Shown: positions 16,668 to 27,065, counted from the first letter of the stretch. The stretch: DNA of 64,000 nt from Salinisphaera sp. G21_0 (GCF_017744115.1 NZ_JAGHQW010000024.1:1-64000), one strand, 5' to 3'. Program-made: numbers and translations. Notes: generated by a model not told the origin, from the sequence alone.

Positions 16668-18740
16668 ATGTACACACAGGCTTTAAACGTTCTCAAACAC
16701 ACAAGACAACTCACCAACAGCCAATTTTCAGCAATGGCTGCCAACTCACTTCGAGAAGCCGGTAACAAATTGTTTTCGGGGCGGGTTGTTTTTGGGCAAG
16801 CCATACAAAGCCTGCATATGTCGGCCCGCTCTGAACGGTGTGATTTTTCTGATGATAAATACAGGCCAGGGGATGAGTGCGACCATGTTGAGATAAATAT
16901 CAGGGATGATTCACCATTTCCAGACAACGGTGATCATTACTGTGAATTTATCAACGACAAGAAGTCGGGAGCTAATAGTTACAGCCGCTTTGGAGGACCA
17001 ATTATGCATTCAGTCACCCCTGACGATCTCAAGGCATTCAAGCCCATTGCATTACCCGTTGTGGTCTGTCACCACCTGTCACTGGAGACTAAGACTGCAG
17101 AGGTATTTAATGGACGTCAGTTGATAGTGTGCGAAACCCCGGATACACGGTTAATCCGTAGCCCTGATTGCCAATGCAATACTCTGTTTCGAGGCAATGC
17201 TGACATTCAGGAACTGGATACGCTATTAGAGAGCAGGGGTATTGATATTCGTGCGAAAAAAGTTCAGCACATAACCCAGACTTCGGAGTATGGGCCCGAT
17301 GATACCGTGTATTGGAATTCTCCACCGCGAACAGCTGACCCCAATATACTGGATCACCTGCAATGGTACTTGAGTAAAGAGGGTGTTGATATCAATCAGC
17401 CCATCAATCAGGCGGGGCAAACCTTACTGCACCAGTTTTGTCGAGCGAGCTGTCTTCATTCACGCAGTGGCGGACAGATGTATCAAGTGAATCCTGATAC
17501 CGTGGTGGAATTGCTGTTGAGCCGTGGTGCCGAACTGGTTGCTGATCGCTTTGGTAACACGCCATTACACGTTGCCTGTGAAACTGGTGGTGCTTCCCTG
17601 GCGCTTATGGACAGGTTGCTGGAAAAGGCCGGTGGCCGTCAGGAAATCCTTGATGCCGTTAACAGCAGCGGGAGGACAGCGCTGTCTGAAACGTTGAGCT
17701 TAACGTCATTGGTCGGTCTTGCTGTGCTTCTGTTGCGGGCTGGAGCCAGTATCGACAACGCTGACAATCGTTACGAAAACAGTCCGCTTCATGCAATGAT
17801 GGCGAGTCGGTTTCTCGACAGTGAAAAAATCAATTTGCTGACCCACCATGGGTTAGATATCAATAAGCACACCAGCGATGGAAAACTCCCTTTCAATGAA
17901 CTGGTCCGGAACATTAACACCTATTACTTCTATCGTGTTTCTGACACACTTCTCTATTTGATAAAATCCGGGTTGCATCTGAACCGCCTTGATCATAATG
18001 GCCAGTCCCTGCTTGCCACATGTTTCAGTGTTTTTGAAGATCATGGTGACTATTTTCGCAAGCTGGAATTGTGTTCTTATGTCCTGAAAGCCGCGTATAA
18101 ATACAATTTTCCGGGAAATATCGACACTCTGAAAGGCGCTATTTCAGATACGTTAATAGAAACCCGGGCAGATGATATTGGAAAACTATTAACCAGTAAT
18201 GCGGATGTTTTTTATCTGATTGATAACACCTCTGACGTCATTGCCGACAATTTGAGTGCGCAAAATAAAATGACACTGGCAGCGTTGCTGGCAAAAGCCA
18301 GAGATATGCACAGCCCGGATATACGTCTTTACCCTTTCGTCTACCTGCCTCGTGAGCCTTTTGCCCACTCATGCAAAGATTCCTTCATAAGCCAGATGGA
18401 AGCTACCTATAACGCACCGAGAAGTGATTTTGCCAGGGTTGGGTTAGATCCAGAGTCGGATGATTCTGTCGTACGGGACAGTCATGATTGGGGCGAATCC
18501 AATTGCCATGAGACAGAGGACTCTGAAGACAACGACGCTATTGACCATTCAGACATTAGATTATATGACTGGCTGTTTGAGCATCGGTTTGAAGCATTAC
18601 ACCAACTGCTTTCGTGCGATAAAGGACTTCATAAAGCTATCTGTAAACATAAACTCAGTCTTGCAGGTGAATTATCGGATGATAATCAGGAAAAGCTCGA
18701 TCAATTGCTGCTGGAAACAGGTTCGATGGGTAAATATTAA
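16668..18740 (+). CDS. Ankyrin-repeat protein (paralogue 2), with N-terminal extension
   Basis: This 690-residue protein aligns with the previous gene through most of its length, including NTPLHVACETGGASLALMD and the C-terminal DWLFEHRF motif. It has an extra 112 residues at the N-terminus. The ATG at 16668 has a near-perfect GGAGG seven bases upstream; the frame opens further at a TTG (16557) without such a site. A second in-frame ATG at 17004, with GGAGG seven bases before it, corresponds exactly to the start of paralogue 1, so two protein forms are possible. Acidic stretches precede the last 70 residues. Confidence 0.85.
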   Translation: MYTQALNVLKHTRQLTNSQFSAMAANSLREAGNKLFSGRVVFGQAIQSLHMSARSERCDFSDDKYRPGDECDHVEINIRDDSPFPDNGDHYCEFINDKKSGANSYSRFGGPIMHSVTPDDLKAFKPIALPVVVCHHLSLETKTAEVFNGRQLIVCETPDTRLIRSPDCQCNTLFRGNADIQELDTLLESRGIDIRAKKVQHITQTSEYGPDDTVYWNSPPRTADPNILDHLQWYLSKEGVDINQPINQAGQTLLHQFCRASCLHSRSGGQMYQVNPDTVVELLLSRGAELVADRFGNTPLHVACETGGASLALMDRLLEKAGGRQEILDAVNSSGRTALSETLSLTSLVGLAVLLLRAGASIDNADNRYENSPLHAMMASRFLDSEKINLLTHHGLDINKHTSDGKLPFNELVRNINTYYFYRVSDTLLYLIKSGLHLNRLDHNGQSLLATCFSVFEDHGDYFRKLELCSYVLKAAYKYNFPGNIDTLKGAISDTLIETRADDIGKLLTSNADVFYLIDNTSDVIADNLSAQNKMTLAALLAKARDMHSPDIRLYPFVYLPREPFAHSCKDSFISQMEATYNAPRSDFARVGLDPESDDSVVRDSHDWGESNCHETEDSEDNDAIDHSDIRLYDWLFEHRFEALHQLLSCDKGLHKAICKHKLSLAGELSDDNQEKLDQLLLETGSMGKY

Positions 18741-19579
18741 CTAAGATTTAATATTTTCAGGCTATTGTATTGTTATTAATGCACGATTAAAGACCTGCTT
18801 ATTTTCTGTTTGGTCAAAAGCTGGTCAACCCTGAACCGGGTCTCAGCAGTAACTGGTCGATCATCTGTGCATTATTAGTAGGTATTTATTGATGTAGATC
18901 AATTCTTTCGCTTCGGTAAATACGTAGCATAGGCTTAATCATTGAGTGTTTGCCGAAGTCGGTAACGATTGTTTCGGTGCCTGGTAATAAGAACACCAAA
19001 TACTCACTCTCTGTCTAAGAATAAATACCACCTCAATAATAATAAAAAACGCAAACAGCTGATGGTTCAGCACTTGCAGCCTTGTCCCTGGCAAGGTTTT
19101 TTATTATGTGATACGGGTACTTGCAGTACCCGTATTCAGGCGAACAGGATGATACGCCAACGCAGGAACAGCTGCCACAAATCAAATTAACCCGTTTTAT
19201 CGATAGCCCTGCTGGTAGTTGATTACTTTTGTCAGTCATTTTGATTGGTTCCGGTTTTCGAGTGTACTTATGCACAGTGTCTGAAATACCGGGTTGTTTG
19301 GTTTAAGGGCCTATATAAAAGAAGGAGCGGTTACCAGTGGCAAATGTCTTACACGGAGTATGGTGATTCCCTGACTGTAAATGATAAGTAAAAGCCTCAG
19401 AATGGAAGCCGTCAGTTGAGACAGGAAGTCAAAGCAGCCAGGAAGGTGGATGGCTGACAAATCAGGGATGTTACATGGCAGGGAGCCAGTGGACAGGATG
19501 TCCGGATTTTCAGGATGAAGGCTGGGCAGGGACTTTAGTAGGGCAGGATGCCTAACCAATTGGACAAGAGTCCATAGGT
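18741..19579. other. Gene-free region with a perfect palindrome
   Basis: No gene is supported. A hairpin with a 10-bp perfect stem (ATACGGGTAC, 5-base loop, GTACCCGTAT) lies at 19111-19135. Just before it, CCTTG/CAAGG with a T-run at 19082-19103 could be a weak terminator. The remainder shows nothing recognisable. Confidence 0.5.
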
Positions 19580-19612
19580 AAAAAAACAGATCCGGGATGG
19601 ATCTGTTTTTGT
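19580..19612. terminator. Bidirectional rho-independent terminator
   Basis: CAGATCC, a 5-base loop and GGATCTG form the stem, with an A-run before it and a T-run after it, so it can work on both strands. It would end the minus-strand HIT-superfamily gene, whose stop is at 19670. Confidence 0.8.
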
Positions 19613-19669
19613 TTGCGCTTGGTATTCTTCGACTCCGCTTCAGGGTAGATCAAGTTCTAAGCCGGGAAG

Positions 19670-20812
19670 TTAATTCACTACTGTTCCAGAACGCATGGCC
19701 AGTGCTTGCCATTGCTCCGGGGTAAGTCGGGTAAGCTCATTTCTGGCCCTGGCGACAAAATCCCCGTAGGGCTTATCTCGCATTGAGGCAAGTTCCTCTG
19801 CGGCCGGTTCACCCACTTTTTTGTCATTCACTGGAGCCATGATTAACAATCCACTCATTTCAAGACAGCCATATCTCTGCTTTTCAGGCACATATTGAGG
19901 ATTAACATTGGCATTTTGATTTCTGGGAAAAATGAAAGAGTGCAAGGAGTTATTATCGTCTACCCAATAGACCACGTTGTAGCCGCCAGCACCGCAGACA
20001 TCGCTTTTGCTTAAGTATTTCAGAGTATTATTAAAGACTTGCTCAAATTCAGCAGGATTCTCACCCGCGATATGTATTCCTGAAAAATGTGCCGTGTTAT
20101 GGGCTTGATCACCGGTCATCCAACGAATCGTGGTTTTCCCATGCTGTATTACCGGCAGGTCAGCCTCCAAAAAGAGTTGTCCGTTATCCAACGCTTTGCG
20201 CAGGGGCAAATTCTCCTTCATTGCATGGATATGAAGATGCGGCTGTGAGTTTCCCCTGTAGCCACTATGGGCAAACGTATAGGCCGGTCCCATGGCTGTT
20301 GCCAAATCAAAGAGCTCTGAACTTTTAACAAACATGTTACTTTGATCAAGATGTTCTGTGGGTTTTATCAACCAGCATTCGGAACTGTAAGGCCGGAAAT
20401 TGGAAATGATGGTCATGCCCTCGGTGCGGATTTTCAGTAGCCTGGAATCGTTATTGCATAATGCACAGGGCTTTCGCGGGTGACTCTGCCCTTTGTTATT
20501 TTCAAATGATCCCTGAATGGATTCATCGAATGTATAAAGCCTGTTAGGAAAGGATCTGAATTTCAGATAAGGGTTGTCTTGTACCAGGCCATCCTCACGC
20601 AGCAACTGATTACATAGGGTGTGCTGTGCCTGACGAGCCATTATCTTCAATACAGGGAAGATTTCACACGGGTCATCAGGCGTTATGATCTTGACGGAAT
20701 CGACTGCCTGAACATGTTTGTCGATAAATGTAAGGATTTCCTGATTAGCAGTATCTTTAAGGTCGGGGTAGTTATCAGTATTTGTTATAAAAAAGTGTTG
20801 AGAAATGTTCAC
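19670..20812 (-). CDS. HIT-superfamily nucleotidyl hydrolase/transferase-like protein
   Basis: The protein has about 380 residues. The histidine-triad motif is seen as PHLHIHA near residue 190, in a GalT/HIT-like context. PCALCNN near residue 115 is a possible metal site, as in galactose-1-phosphate uridylyltransferases, and TIISNFRPYSSECWLI is the strand region that precedes the triad in this fold. The exact substrate cannot be told. The start is the GTG at 20812, five bases after a strong AAGGAGG; an upstream in-frame GTG at 20818 overlaps that site. A strong terminator follows the gene. Confidence 0.65.
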   Translation of the reverse strand: MNISQHFFITNTDNYPDLKDTANQEILTFIDKHVQAVDSVKIITPDDPCEIFPVLKIMARQAQHTLCNQLLREDGLVQDNPYLKFRSFPNRLYTFDESIQGSFENNKGQSHPRKPCALCNNDSRLLKIRTEGMTIISNFRPYSSECWLIKPTEHLDQSNMFVKSSELFDLATAMGPAYTFAHSGYRGNSQPHLHIHAMKENLPLRKALDNGQLFLEADLPVIQHGKTTIRWMTGDQAHNTAHFSGIHIAGENPAEFEQVFNNTLKYLSKSDVCGAGGYNVVYWVDDNNSLHSFIFPRNQNANVNPQYVPEKQRYGCLEMSGLLIMAPVNDKKVGEPAAEELASMRDKPYGDFVARARNELTRLTPEQWQALAMRSGTVVN

Positions 20813-20818
20813 TTTCAC

Positions 20819-21271
20819 CTCCTTGTTGATGGACTAAAAATGCATCAAGCCATGTGGCCATGTTTATGCGCTTTGAAAGAACGGTATTTTCAATCATGGC
20901 TGTTTCAACTTTGGATCCATCAAATAGATTTGAACACTCCTTGCCTGATTCCATCACAATCTGGATTAGCCTTATGTCCTTTTTTTGAATAGTCTGCCTG
21001 CTTCTAAACCATACCGAGTAAATGAAAGGTTACAAATAACAAAGTGGTTAGCAATACTAACGGCCTTCAATGCTTTGATGGTTCGCAAGGCCCTGCTTGA
21101 CGGAACGAGAATTTCTTAAACTATTGAGGGTATGAATGCGCTGCAGCATGCCATCGGGCAGATTTTCACTTTCAAGACAGCAGACCTGCTAAAATACCTT
21201 ACGATGGAGAACCAAACGTCAATGAAGGGCGAGCATATTAAACATAATGCAGCTTTGTTGTACTGATAATT
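20819..21271. other. Gene-free stretch between divergent genes
   Basis: This stretch must hold promoters for the HIT-superfamily gene (leftward) and the cytochrome gene (rightward). A 44-codon frame starting near 21132 has no recognisable content. No clear promoter is called. Confidence 0.4.
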
Positions 21272-23158
21272 ATGAATACAGTTGTTGAAAAAGCGTTTAT
21301 CCCTGTATCAATACTTTCCATATTACTGTCTGGCATAATTTGGTCTGTGTTCTCACATGCTGCACCTCCACCCTATCAAGGTGTCACCGCTGAGGGAAAT
21401 TATATCGGGCTGGAATATCATGGCTTTGATATTGTCGATGATGATCCTGTGCGGATGGCCATGCGGCAAAAAGGCCTGGAAAATATTTTTACTGGTAAAG
21501 GTTTTCGCCTGGCCTTTCCTTTGGAATCTGTATCAGCTATTGAGTCGGCTAAACAGTTAAACGACAAAATCACATCTTTATCCGCCGGGATATCGGATTC
21601 TATTTTCTCTGCAACGTGGCAACAGCGAAAACCTTTTCGCCTGTTTAACTCCGATGTGAAACGATTCCAACTCTACGGCAGGCTCCCATCCCCGGCAAAC
21701 CGCCCGCCGGTGTACAATGATGAAGGCCAGCCATTGGCAAAACCCGACTTAACCACCAGTATTATCAAAAGAAATGAGGGGTTTTATAAAAACAGTAACT
21801 GTTTTTTCTGCCACAGTGGCGTGAGTGCCGGTATTGTCAGTGCCGGTCAACCCAATGCCCATATCGACCAACCAGGCTATGCTGCTGAGCTGACTTTCCT
21901 GATCAGTTTTGCCAAATTACTGGAAAGGCACCTTACCTTATTACAGTTGGTGTCATTCAACACGATTGCCAGGGCCCGGTTCAATAACAAGCTCCTTGAA
22001 TTAACCTACCTGTTTGATGATGTGAAAGCGGAATCACAACCGATTTTATCCAGGGCCCTGGTTCGTGGTGATAACATGGGGCCTTACATCGTCTGGAAAA
22101 AGATTGCCAGACTGAAAGACCCGGCAAACAGCGGCTTACTGACCCTGCGCCCTGATGAAACATCCCCTCTCGATTATTTTTTCCAGGTGCCAGAGCTGCC
22201 CACCGTTATTTCCAATCCATGGTGGATCAGAAAATACAAGTCAACCAACTATCGCTATGCAGACCCGACCAAATATATTGTCCCACACTTCGCCTTCAAC
22301 TTTACCAAGCAGTTTCCCGGGGTGAACGAGTACCATCCTCAACATGTTGCCGATATTTCCGAGATTCTGGTCTATGCGGACAACACAACATCCCCGGCCT
22401 ATCCCGACAAGCTTGATGCAGAAAAAGTCAAATTGGGTAAACAGTTATTTCACAGTGAAACAACGTCCAGATCCGGTCACAGGCTGGATTGCTTTTCCTG
22501 CCACGGCCGTTACCAGAAAGAAACCGATTTTGATACACCCGGGGGTTACACCGTTTACTACGATGATTTGGATCCGGACCGTAGATTGAAAAATGTCGGA
22601 ACTGACCCTGAATACGCCAGGTTGCTGCTATCCTTCACCCCCCTGGACAAAAAGGGTGGCTTGTTAGCCCAGTTCTTTGATGACCCGGAACTGATGCCTG
22701 AGGCCTTCTTGCCTGAAAAAGCAGGCTACATAGCACCGCCATTGGATGGTGTATGGGCTTCAGCACCCTATTTTCACAATGGCTCTGTGCCCACACTTTA
22801 CCATGTCCTGAAAGCCGATGAGCGACCTGCCATCTGGAGTCGTACCAATACAGACCCCTTTGCCTACGATCTGGAAAAAGTAGGCCTGCTTTACCAGGAA
22901 AAAGATATCTCCCCGGAAAACTATGCCCGTTGGAAAGCCGCTGCCAAAGACAACCCCCGGAGTGAGGAAGCCAGGGAATTCAGAAGATGGTACAACACAT
23001 CCGGAATGGGTCGATCCAATCAGGGGCATGACTGGTTTAGCGCCATTCTGGACAATGACGAGATTTATGCCGTGGTGGAGTTTCTGAAGTCATTAAGCGG
23101 ACCGACCATGAAAAATGGCATGCCAAAACCCAAACGGTATTATCAGCTTGAGCAATAG
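21272..23158 (+). CDS. RoxA-like di-heme c-type cytochrome
   Basis: This 628-residue exported protein has an N-terminal hydrophobic signal sequence (residues 10-30, ending SHAA). It has two CxxCH heme-binding motifs, CFFCH near residue 177 and CFSCH near residue 407. The block APPLDGVWASAPYFHNGSVP near residue 487 is characteristic of the MauG/cytochrome c peroxidase-related group that includes the rubber oxygenase RoxA. Length fits that group. It likely acts in the periplasm or outside the cell as a dioxygenase or peroxidase; the substrate is unknown. It is a stand-alone gene without cytochrome maturation genes nearby. Confidence 0.75.
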   Translation: MNTVVEKAFIPVSILSILLSGIIWSVFSHAAPPPYQGVTAEGNYIGLEYHGFDIVDDDPVRMAMRQKGLENIFTGKGFRLAFPLESVSAIESAKQLNDKITSLSAGISDSIFSATWQQRKPFRLFNSDVKRFQLYGRLPSPANRPPVYNDEGQPLAKPDLTTSIIKRNEGFYKNSNCFFCHSGVSAGIVSAGQPNAHIDQPGYAAELTFLISFAKLLERHLTLLQLVSFNTIARARFNNKLLELTYLFDDVKAESQPILSRALVRGDNMGPYIVWKKIARLKDPANSGLLTLRPDETSPLDYFFQVPELPTVISNPWWIRKYKSTNYRYADPTKYIVPHFAFNFTKQFPGVNEYHPQHVADISEILVYADNTTSPAYPDKLDAEKVKLGKQLFHSETTSRSGHRLDCFSCHGRYQKETDFDTPGGYTVYYDDLDPDRRLKNVGTDPEYARLLLSFTPLDKKGGLLAQFFDDPELMPEAFLPEKAGYIAPPLDGVWASAPYFHNGSVPTLYHVLKADERPAIWSRTNTDPFAYDLEKVGLLYQEKDISPENYARWKAAAKDNPRSEEAREFRRWYNTSGMGRSNQGHDWFSAILDNDEIYAVVEFLKSLSGPTMKNGMPKPKRYYQLEQ

Positions 23159-23263
23159 CGTCTGCTGAAATGATAAAACGGGTCAGCCTCCCGGTTTCTT
23201 GCCCTGAAAATTGCCGTAAGATAGATGGGTGCTCTTTTTTTTAAATGCGAACTTTCCAAGTGG

Positions 23264-23460
23264 TTAATAGGCCTTCTTAAGGTAGACATTCAGCCACGTC
23301 AACTCGTTAAATTTACGGTGTAGATCCGCCTGGGTATCGCAGTTTCCATCACCAGCGAGGGCATCGATCAGTGAGAGGATAAAATCCAAAGGACGGATAT
23401 CTCGCTGTCGTATAGTAAAACCAGGCTGTCCCGCCATGCTCAGGAGTTCTGACCGATCGA
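23264..23460 (-). pseudogene. IS4-type transposase N-terminal relic
   Basis: The minus strand reads GFTIRQRDIRPLDFILSLID and TQADLHRKFNELT, typical of the N-terminus of some IS4-family transposases. The frame ends in TAA soon after, and no catalytic part remains. Confidence 0.5.
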
Positions 23461-23630
23461 AACAAAACAGGCCAACAGTTTTTTTCAACTAATCTACTAT
23501 TTGCAGTACTCATCTTGTTCAGCCTTGATAATGATTTGGAAGCTTTATTGTGGCTGTTCAAGGTGAGTTCTGCTGCTGGAAATGAACCTTTCTTGAACTT
23601 AATGTCTACCATAAGAGGAGAGTCAGAGCA

Positions 23631-26600
23631 ATGCAGCCAGCAGGGGGAATAACACCGATATTACCTAATCCCCCGGGGGGAATTGATAAAACTACCAGAG
23701 TTCAAGTTGAAAAGGATAATCCCCCAACAGGCGTAGAAATTAGAATACCCTTTGTCCAGAGCTTGTCATTACAGCCTGCAGAAAGCACAACACCACCAGA
23801 AAGTTTACACACCAAAAGGATGGTAAAACTAAACCAGGTTCGCCCCATTCTTGGTCACCCTTCTGCCAAATCCTGTGATGAGGAAGCATTGTTGGAACCA
23901 TCTGATCAACTGACGACACCTCAAATGGTGATGGATATACTAGACCTGCCATTTCTTTCGAAGGAGGCTTCATCGTGTCAGCACACCCATCTGTATAATT
24001 CATCCATAGCCCTGATAAACCTGATAAAACAGGGTGATACAGAAAAAGTAAAAGAATGCATTACCAATAACCCCTTTTCCTTAGCCATTGAAGATGCAGA
24101 GGGTAACTCAGTCCTGCATCTGGCCGTGTTGCACGGGCATGAAAACCTATGCCGACTGTTGGTTGATCGGGCTCAGTACCTGTTGCAGGTAACCAATAAT
24201 AACGGTGAACGACCTCTGCATATTGCAGCCAGAACAAAACAAAACAATTGTTTGAACTTTTTACTGAATAACTGCCCCAGCTTCTTATTACTGGAAAATG
24301 AACTGCTGTTTCCTGACAAATCAGGACTAACACCGGTACACCTGGCGGCGAAATACGGAAATAAAGCCGGTTTAAAGACCATGCTTGATTATGGAATTGG
24401 CAAGTATTTGTTGACCAAGGCTGATTCCCCTATTCGGGGCGCGATAAAAAATGGGCGCATAGAGTGCGTGGCAGTCATTCTCCGCTATTTACATACAGCT
24501 GGTGTTTTTTATCAAACATACTGCGTTCTTCGCTATGCTGTTGAGTGTGGCCGGTTGGATTGTGTCAAATGGCTTGTACAAAACTATCCAGACTCTTTCA
24601 CCCCTAAAGATCCTGATTTAAAAGGCTTAAGTTCTCTAACCCAGTTAGCTGTAAAACATGGTTATGATGAAATTTTACAATACCTTCTTGAGCAGCCGTT
24701 CTTTATCAAACGACTGACGAAAATGGAATATGCTGCTGAATTTAGCACTAAAGAGAATGGTGTCTGTGCAAAACTGATCAGAGATGCCCGTGAGAAAGTG
24801 AAGCAACCTTTTCGTCCGGTAAAGAATTTTGATAAAACACTATTCCAGCAAACCTGGCAGCGGGAAAAAAATAAGATTGCCAATAAAAATACCATGGTAG
24901 AAAAGCAAGCCTCACGACAGTATTCGCATCCATTATTTGATCACCTGGATGACAGCCTGTCCGGGAGTACATCATCCACCCAATATCTGTCACGGGCCAA
25001 AGCTTTAATAAGCGCGTTGCCGGAAATAGGGGTTTATGTACGTTGCCCCGTGTATGAAGATAAAAATGAAGAACAAGGTCGATTCTGGGCCATGGGTGAT
25101 GCCACGGCATCTGTCGAACTGATTAAGGCCCTTGTTGCTTTGGGCGCAAAAACGATCCATGTACAACTGTCACCGCCGGATGATAGTGACCTTATTAAAC
25201 GACAAAAATTTAATAGTGAAGAGCAGATAAGATATGTCAAGAAGCAGCGTATAGCGTTATCCAAGCTGGCTTACTTACTGCCGGGAATAAAGATTAGACC
25301 GGGTATTCAAGAAATTTATATAGACGACACCAAGGTTATCATTTCCAGCTGTAATCTGCGAAGTGAGAATAAAATCAATGCTGCCGTTACCCTCTCATTT
25401 CTCGAAGCCGAAGCAATGTACCAACAATTAGGGTATGTGCAAGAGTCCTATATTAGTTTAAAACCCTATCGTTTTTACTCTGAACATGAAGCGATGTATC
25501 TGGATACCGATACATCAGTTACAACGAATAATAACAATAACGGCCACCTCCTGTGGTCACTGCTTTACAACTTTTTCATGTCCATTTTCACTTATATCAA
25601 TAACGACAACAGTTCAATGCCCGACTGTAATATCCACCCTTTGCATCTACCGGTAAACTCCATTATCCCCAGTGGTGATCTACAATCAAAGGAAGCTGAA
25701 ATATCGACCGAAGCCTTCGATAGCCATCAAGTAACATTAGTCTCTGCTATTAACCATCTTTGTGATTTATCCGCTAAAGGGAAACTACAAACCGCTGTAG
25801 TTTATGGTTTGCATCATAATGTACTGCACCACTTGAAAAAAACGATATTAACCAATTGGCTCAGCGCTATTAAACTAAACCAGGGTAAGGTAACGGATGC
25901 TCACCCGGTGGTGGTGACCACCACCCTCAGCGCTTTCAGAGATGAAGACAGGGAAGAAAATGGCAAGAGTGTGTTAAACGAAATCGCGAGAACCACAGGT
26001 TTCACACTGATTGACTTTCGCGACCAGCAAGACCGGGCCTCTCTGATGGCGGCAGGCAAGGGTCAATTGTTTCTGTGTCTTATGCCCAGTTTGCCAAGGC
26101 AGGGTTTCAACAAACTGGTGCAAAGCTCCCGGTTCCCGGTGTTAAGTGAAGGTGCCAACCTGACCACGACCCTGTTGCAAAATGGCCAACCCCATCTTTC
26201 TCTCCTTCCCCACGGAGATACGCCGGTGGCCCAGGACATGGGAGTACCGCTGGAGGCTTTAAAGGCCATGGCCTTTTCCTGCAAGTTGCAGATAGAAAAG
26301 AAAGGAGCGGAGATTGAAGTCCTGAAAAAATTGTCAGGCCTTGCAAGGAAAGGCGACTATACAGAGGCACTCTCTTATATTGACAAGATAAAGACAAAAG
26401 ACTTTGAAAATGGACCTTTGGGCTTTGTCTGGAATGATCCTCAACCCTCACCTTTGCAACTACGACCAGTCACCATTATGAGCCTGTTACAGAAAGGAGC
26501 CAAACTGGGAAATATTGAAAAAAAAGCGTTACTCGAAGCGCTTGACCCTTCCGATAAAGCTTTCGCCGATTATATCCACAGCTGCCTGGATAAGGACTCA

Positions 26601-26711
26601 ATCACAACCCATCACTTCAGGTTGCAGCAAATGCATGTTAATAAGCCTTTTAACAATAAGGTGGTGGCAGCGCTGCTCCAGTTTGGACGCTATAAAAAAC
26701 TGCTGGCCTGA
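23631..26711 (+). CDS. Large ankyrin-repeat protein with possible glycosyltransferase-like C-terminal part
   Basis: This is a 1026-residue protein. After a Pro-rich N-terminus, ankyrin repeats run from about residue 125 to 330 (NSVLHLAVLHGHENLCRLL, ERPLHIAARTKQNNCLNFL, LTPVHLAAKYGNKAGLKTM). The remaining 600 residues are not recognised with certainty. GDATASVELIKALVALGA near residue 490 and FPVLSEGANLTTTLLQNGQP near 840 are reminiscent of the two halves of a GT-B glycosyltransferase fold, but this is weak. The ATG follows AGAGGAGAG. A low-scoring TGAACCT/GTCTACC pair lies just upstream. Confidence 0.75.
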   Translation: MQPAGGITPILPNPPGGIDKTTRVQVEKDNPPTGVEIRIPFVQSLSLQPAESTTPPESLHTKRMVKLNQVRPILGHPSAKSCDEEALLEPSDQLTTPQMVMDILDLPFLSKEASSCQHTHLYNSSIALINLIKQGDTEKVKECITNNPFSLAIEDAEGNSVLHLAVLHGHENLCRLLVDRAQYLLQVTNNNGERPLHIAARTKQNNCLNFLLNNCPSFLLLENELLFPDKSGLTPVHLAAKYGNKAGLKTMLDYGIGKYLLTKADSPIRGAIKNGRIECVAVILRYLHTAGVFYQTYCVLRYAVECGRLDCVKWLVQNYPDSFTPKDPDLKGLSSLTQLAVKHGYDEILQYLLEQPFFIKRLTKMEYAAEFSTKENGVCAKLIRDAREKVKQPFRPVKNFDKTLFQQTWQREKNKIANKNTMVEKQASRQYSHPLFDHLDDSLSGSTSSTQYLSRAKALISALPEIGVYVRCPVYEDKNEEQGRFWAMGDATASVELIKALVALGAKTIHVQLSPPDDSDLIKRQKFNSEEQIRYVKKQRIALSKLAYLLPGIKIRPGIQEIYIDDTKVIISSCNLRSENKINAAVTLSFLEAEAMYQQLGYVQESYISLKPYRFYSEHEAMYLDTDTSVTTNNNNNGHLLWSLLYNFFMSIFTYINNDNSSMPDCNIHPLHLPVNSIIPSGDLQSKEAEISTEAFDSHQVTLVSAINHLCDLSAKGKLQTAVVYGLHHNVLHHLKKTILTNWLSAIKLNQGKVTDAHPVVVTTTLSAFRDEDREENGKSVLNEIARTTGFTLIDFRDQQDRASLMAAGKGQLFLCLMPSLPRQGFNKLVQSSRFPVLSEGANLTTTLLQNGQPHLSLLPHGDTPVAQDMGVPLEALKAMAFSCKLQIEKKGAEIEVLKKLSGLARKGDYTEALSYIDKIKTKDFENGPLGFVWNDPQPSPLQLRPVTIMSLLQKGAKLGNIEKKALLEALDPSDKAFADYIHSCLDKDSITTHHFRLQQMHVNKPFNNKVVAALLQFGRYKKLLA

Positions 26712-26893
26712 GAAAATTCCACTGAAAGGATGGATTAGACATGAACCAGCGGCATTGTCAGCTGGCAACAGCTCCCGGGCCCTCCTGGCGCAAAGCAAAA
26801 TAGTGGCTTTAGGGTTGGCGACAAAATGAAGATCAGAGTGCATATGGAAGTTGACAAACACATCCGGCATAAATATTATTCACCTCGTTCCTT

Positions 26894-26971
<78 letters not shown>

Positions 26972-26977
26972 TACAGC

Positions 26978-27014
26978 AAAGCCCGTAGCGTTAGTAAGCA
27001 CTACGGGCTTTTTT
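26978..27014 (+). terminator. Rho-independent terminator of tRNA-Thr (element-borne copy)
   Basis: AAGCCCGTAG and CTACGGGCTT form the stem around a 12-base loop, followed by a T-run. The loop is the same as in the terminator after attR, while the stem bases differ in a compensatory way. Confidence 0.9.
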
Positions 27015-27027
27015 GTATCTGTCTGTT

Positions 27028-27065
27028 TGCGCCGGTTATTGCGCCGGGTTTCTGTCGGACGGTAA
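27028..27065 (+). repeat. 38-bp direct repeat near left end of the satellite
   Basis: The segment beginning TGCGCCGGTTATTGCGCCGG is identical to 36127-36164 near the right end, in the same orientation. It is a candidate set of integrase arm-type sites. It contains two GCGCCGG units. Confidence 0.7.

Noticed and set aside
23585-23615. ECF-type promoter before the 1026-residue ankyrin gene (TGAACCT, 14 bases, GTCTACC)
   Set aside because: Two mismatches and a spacing of 14 instead of 15-16; not counted among the regulon sites.
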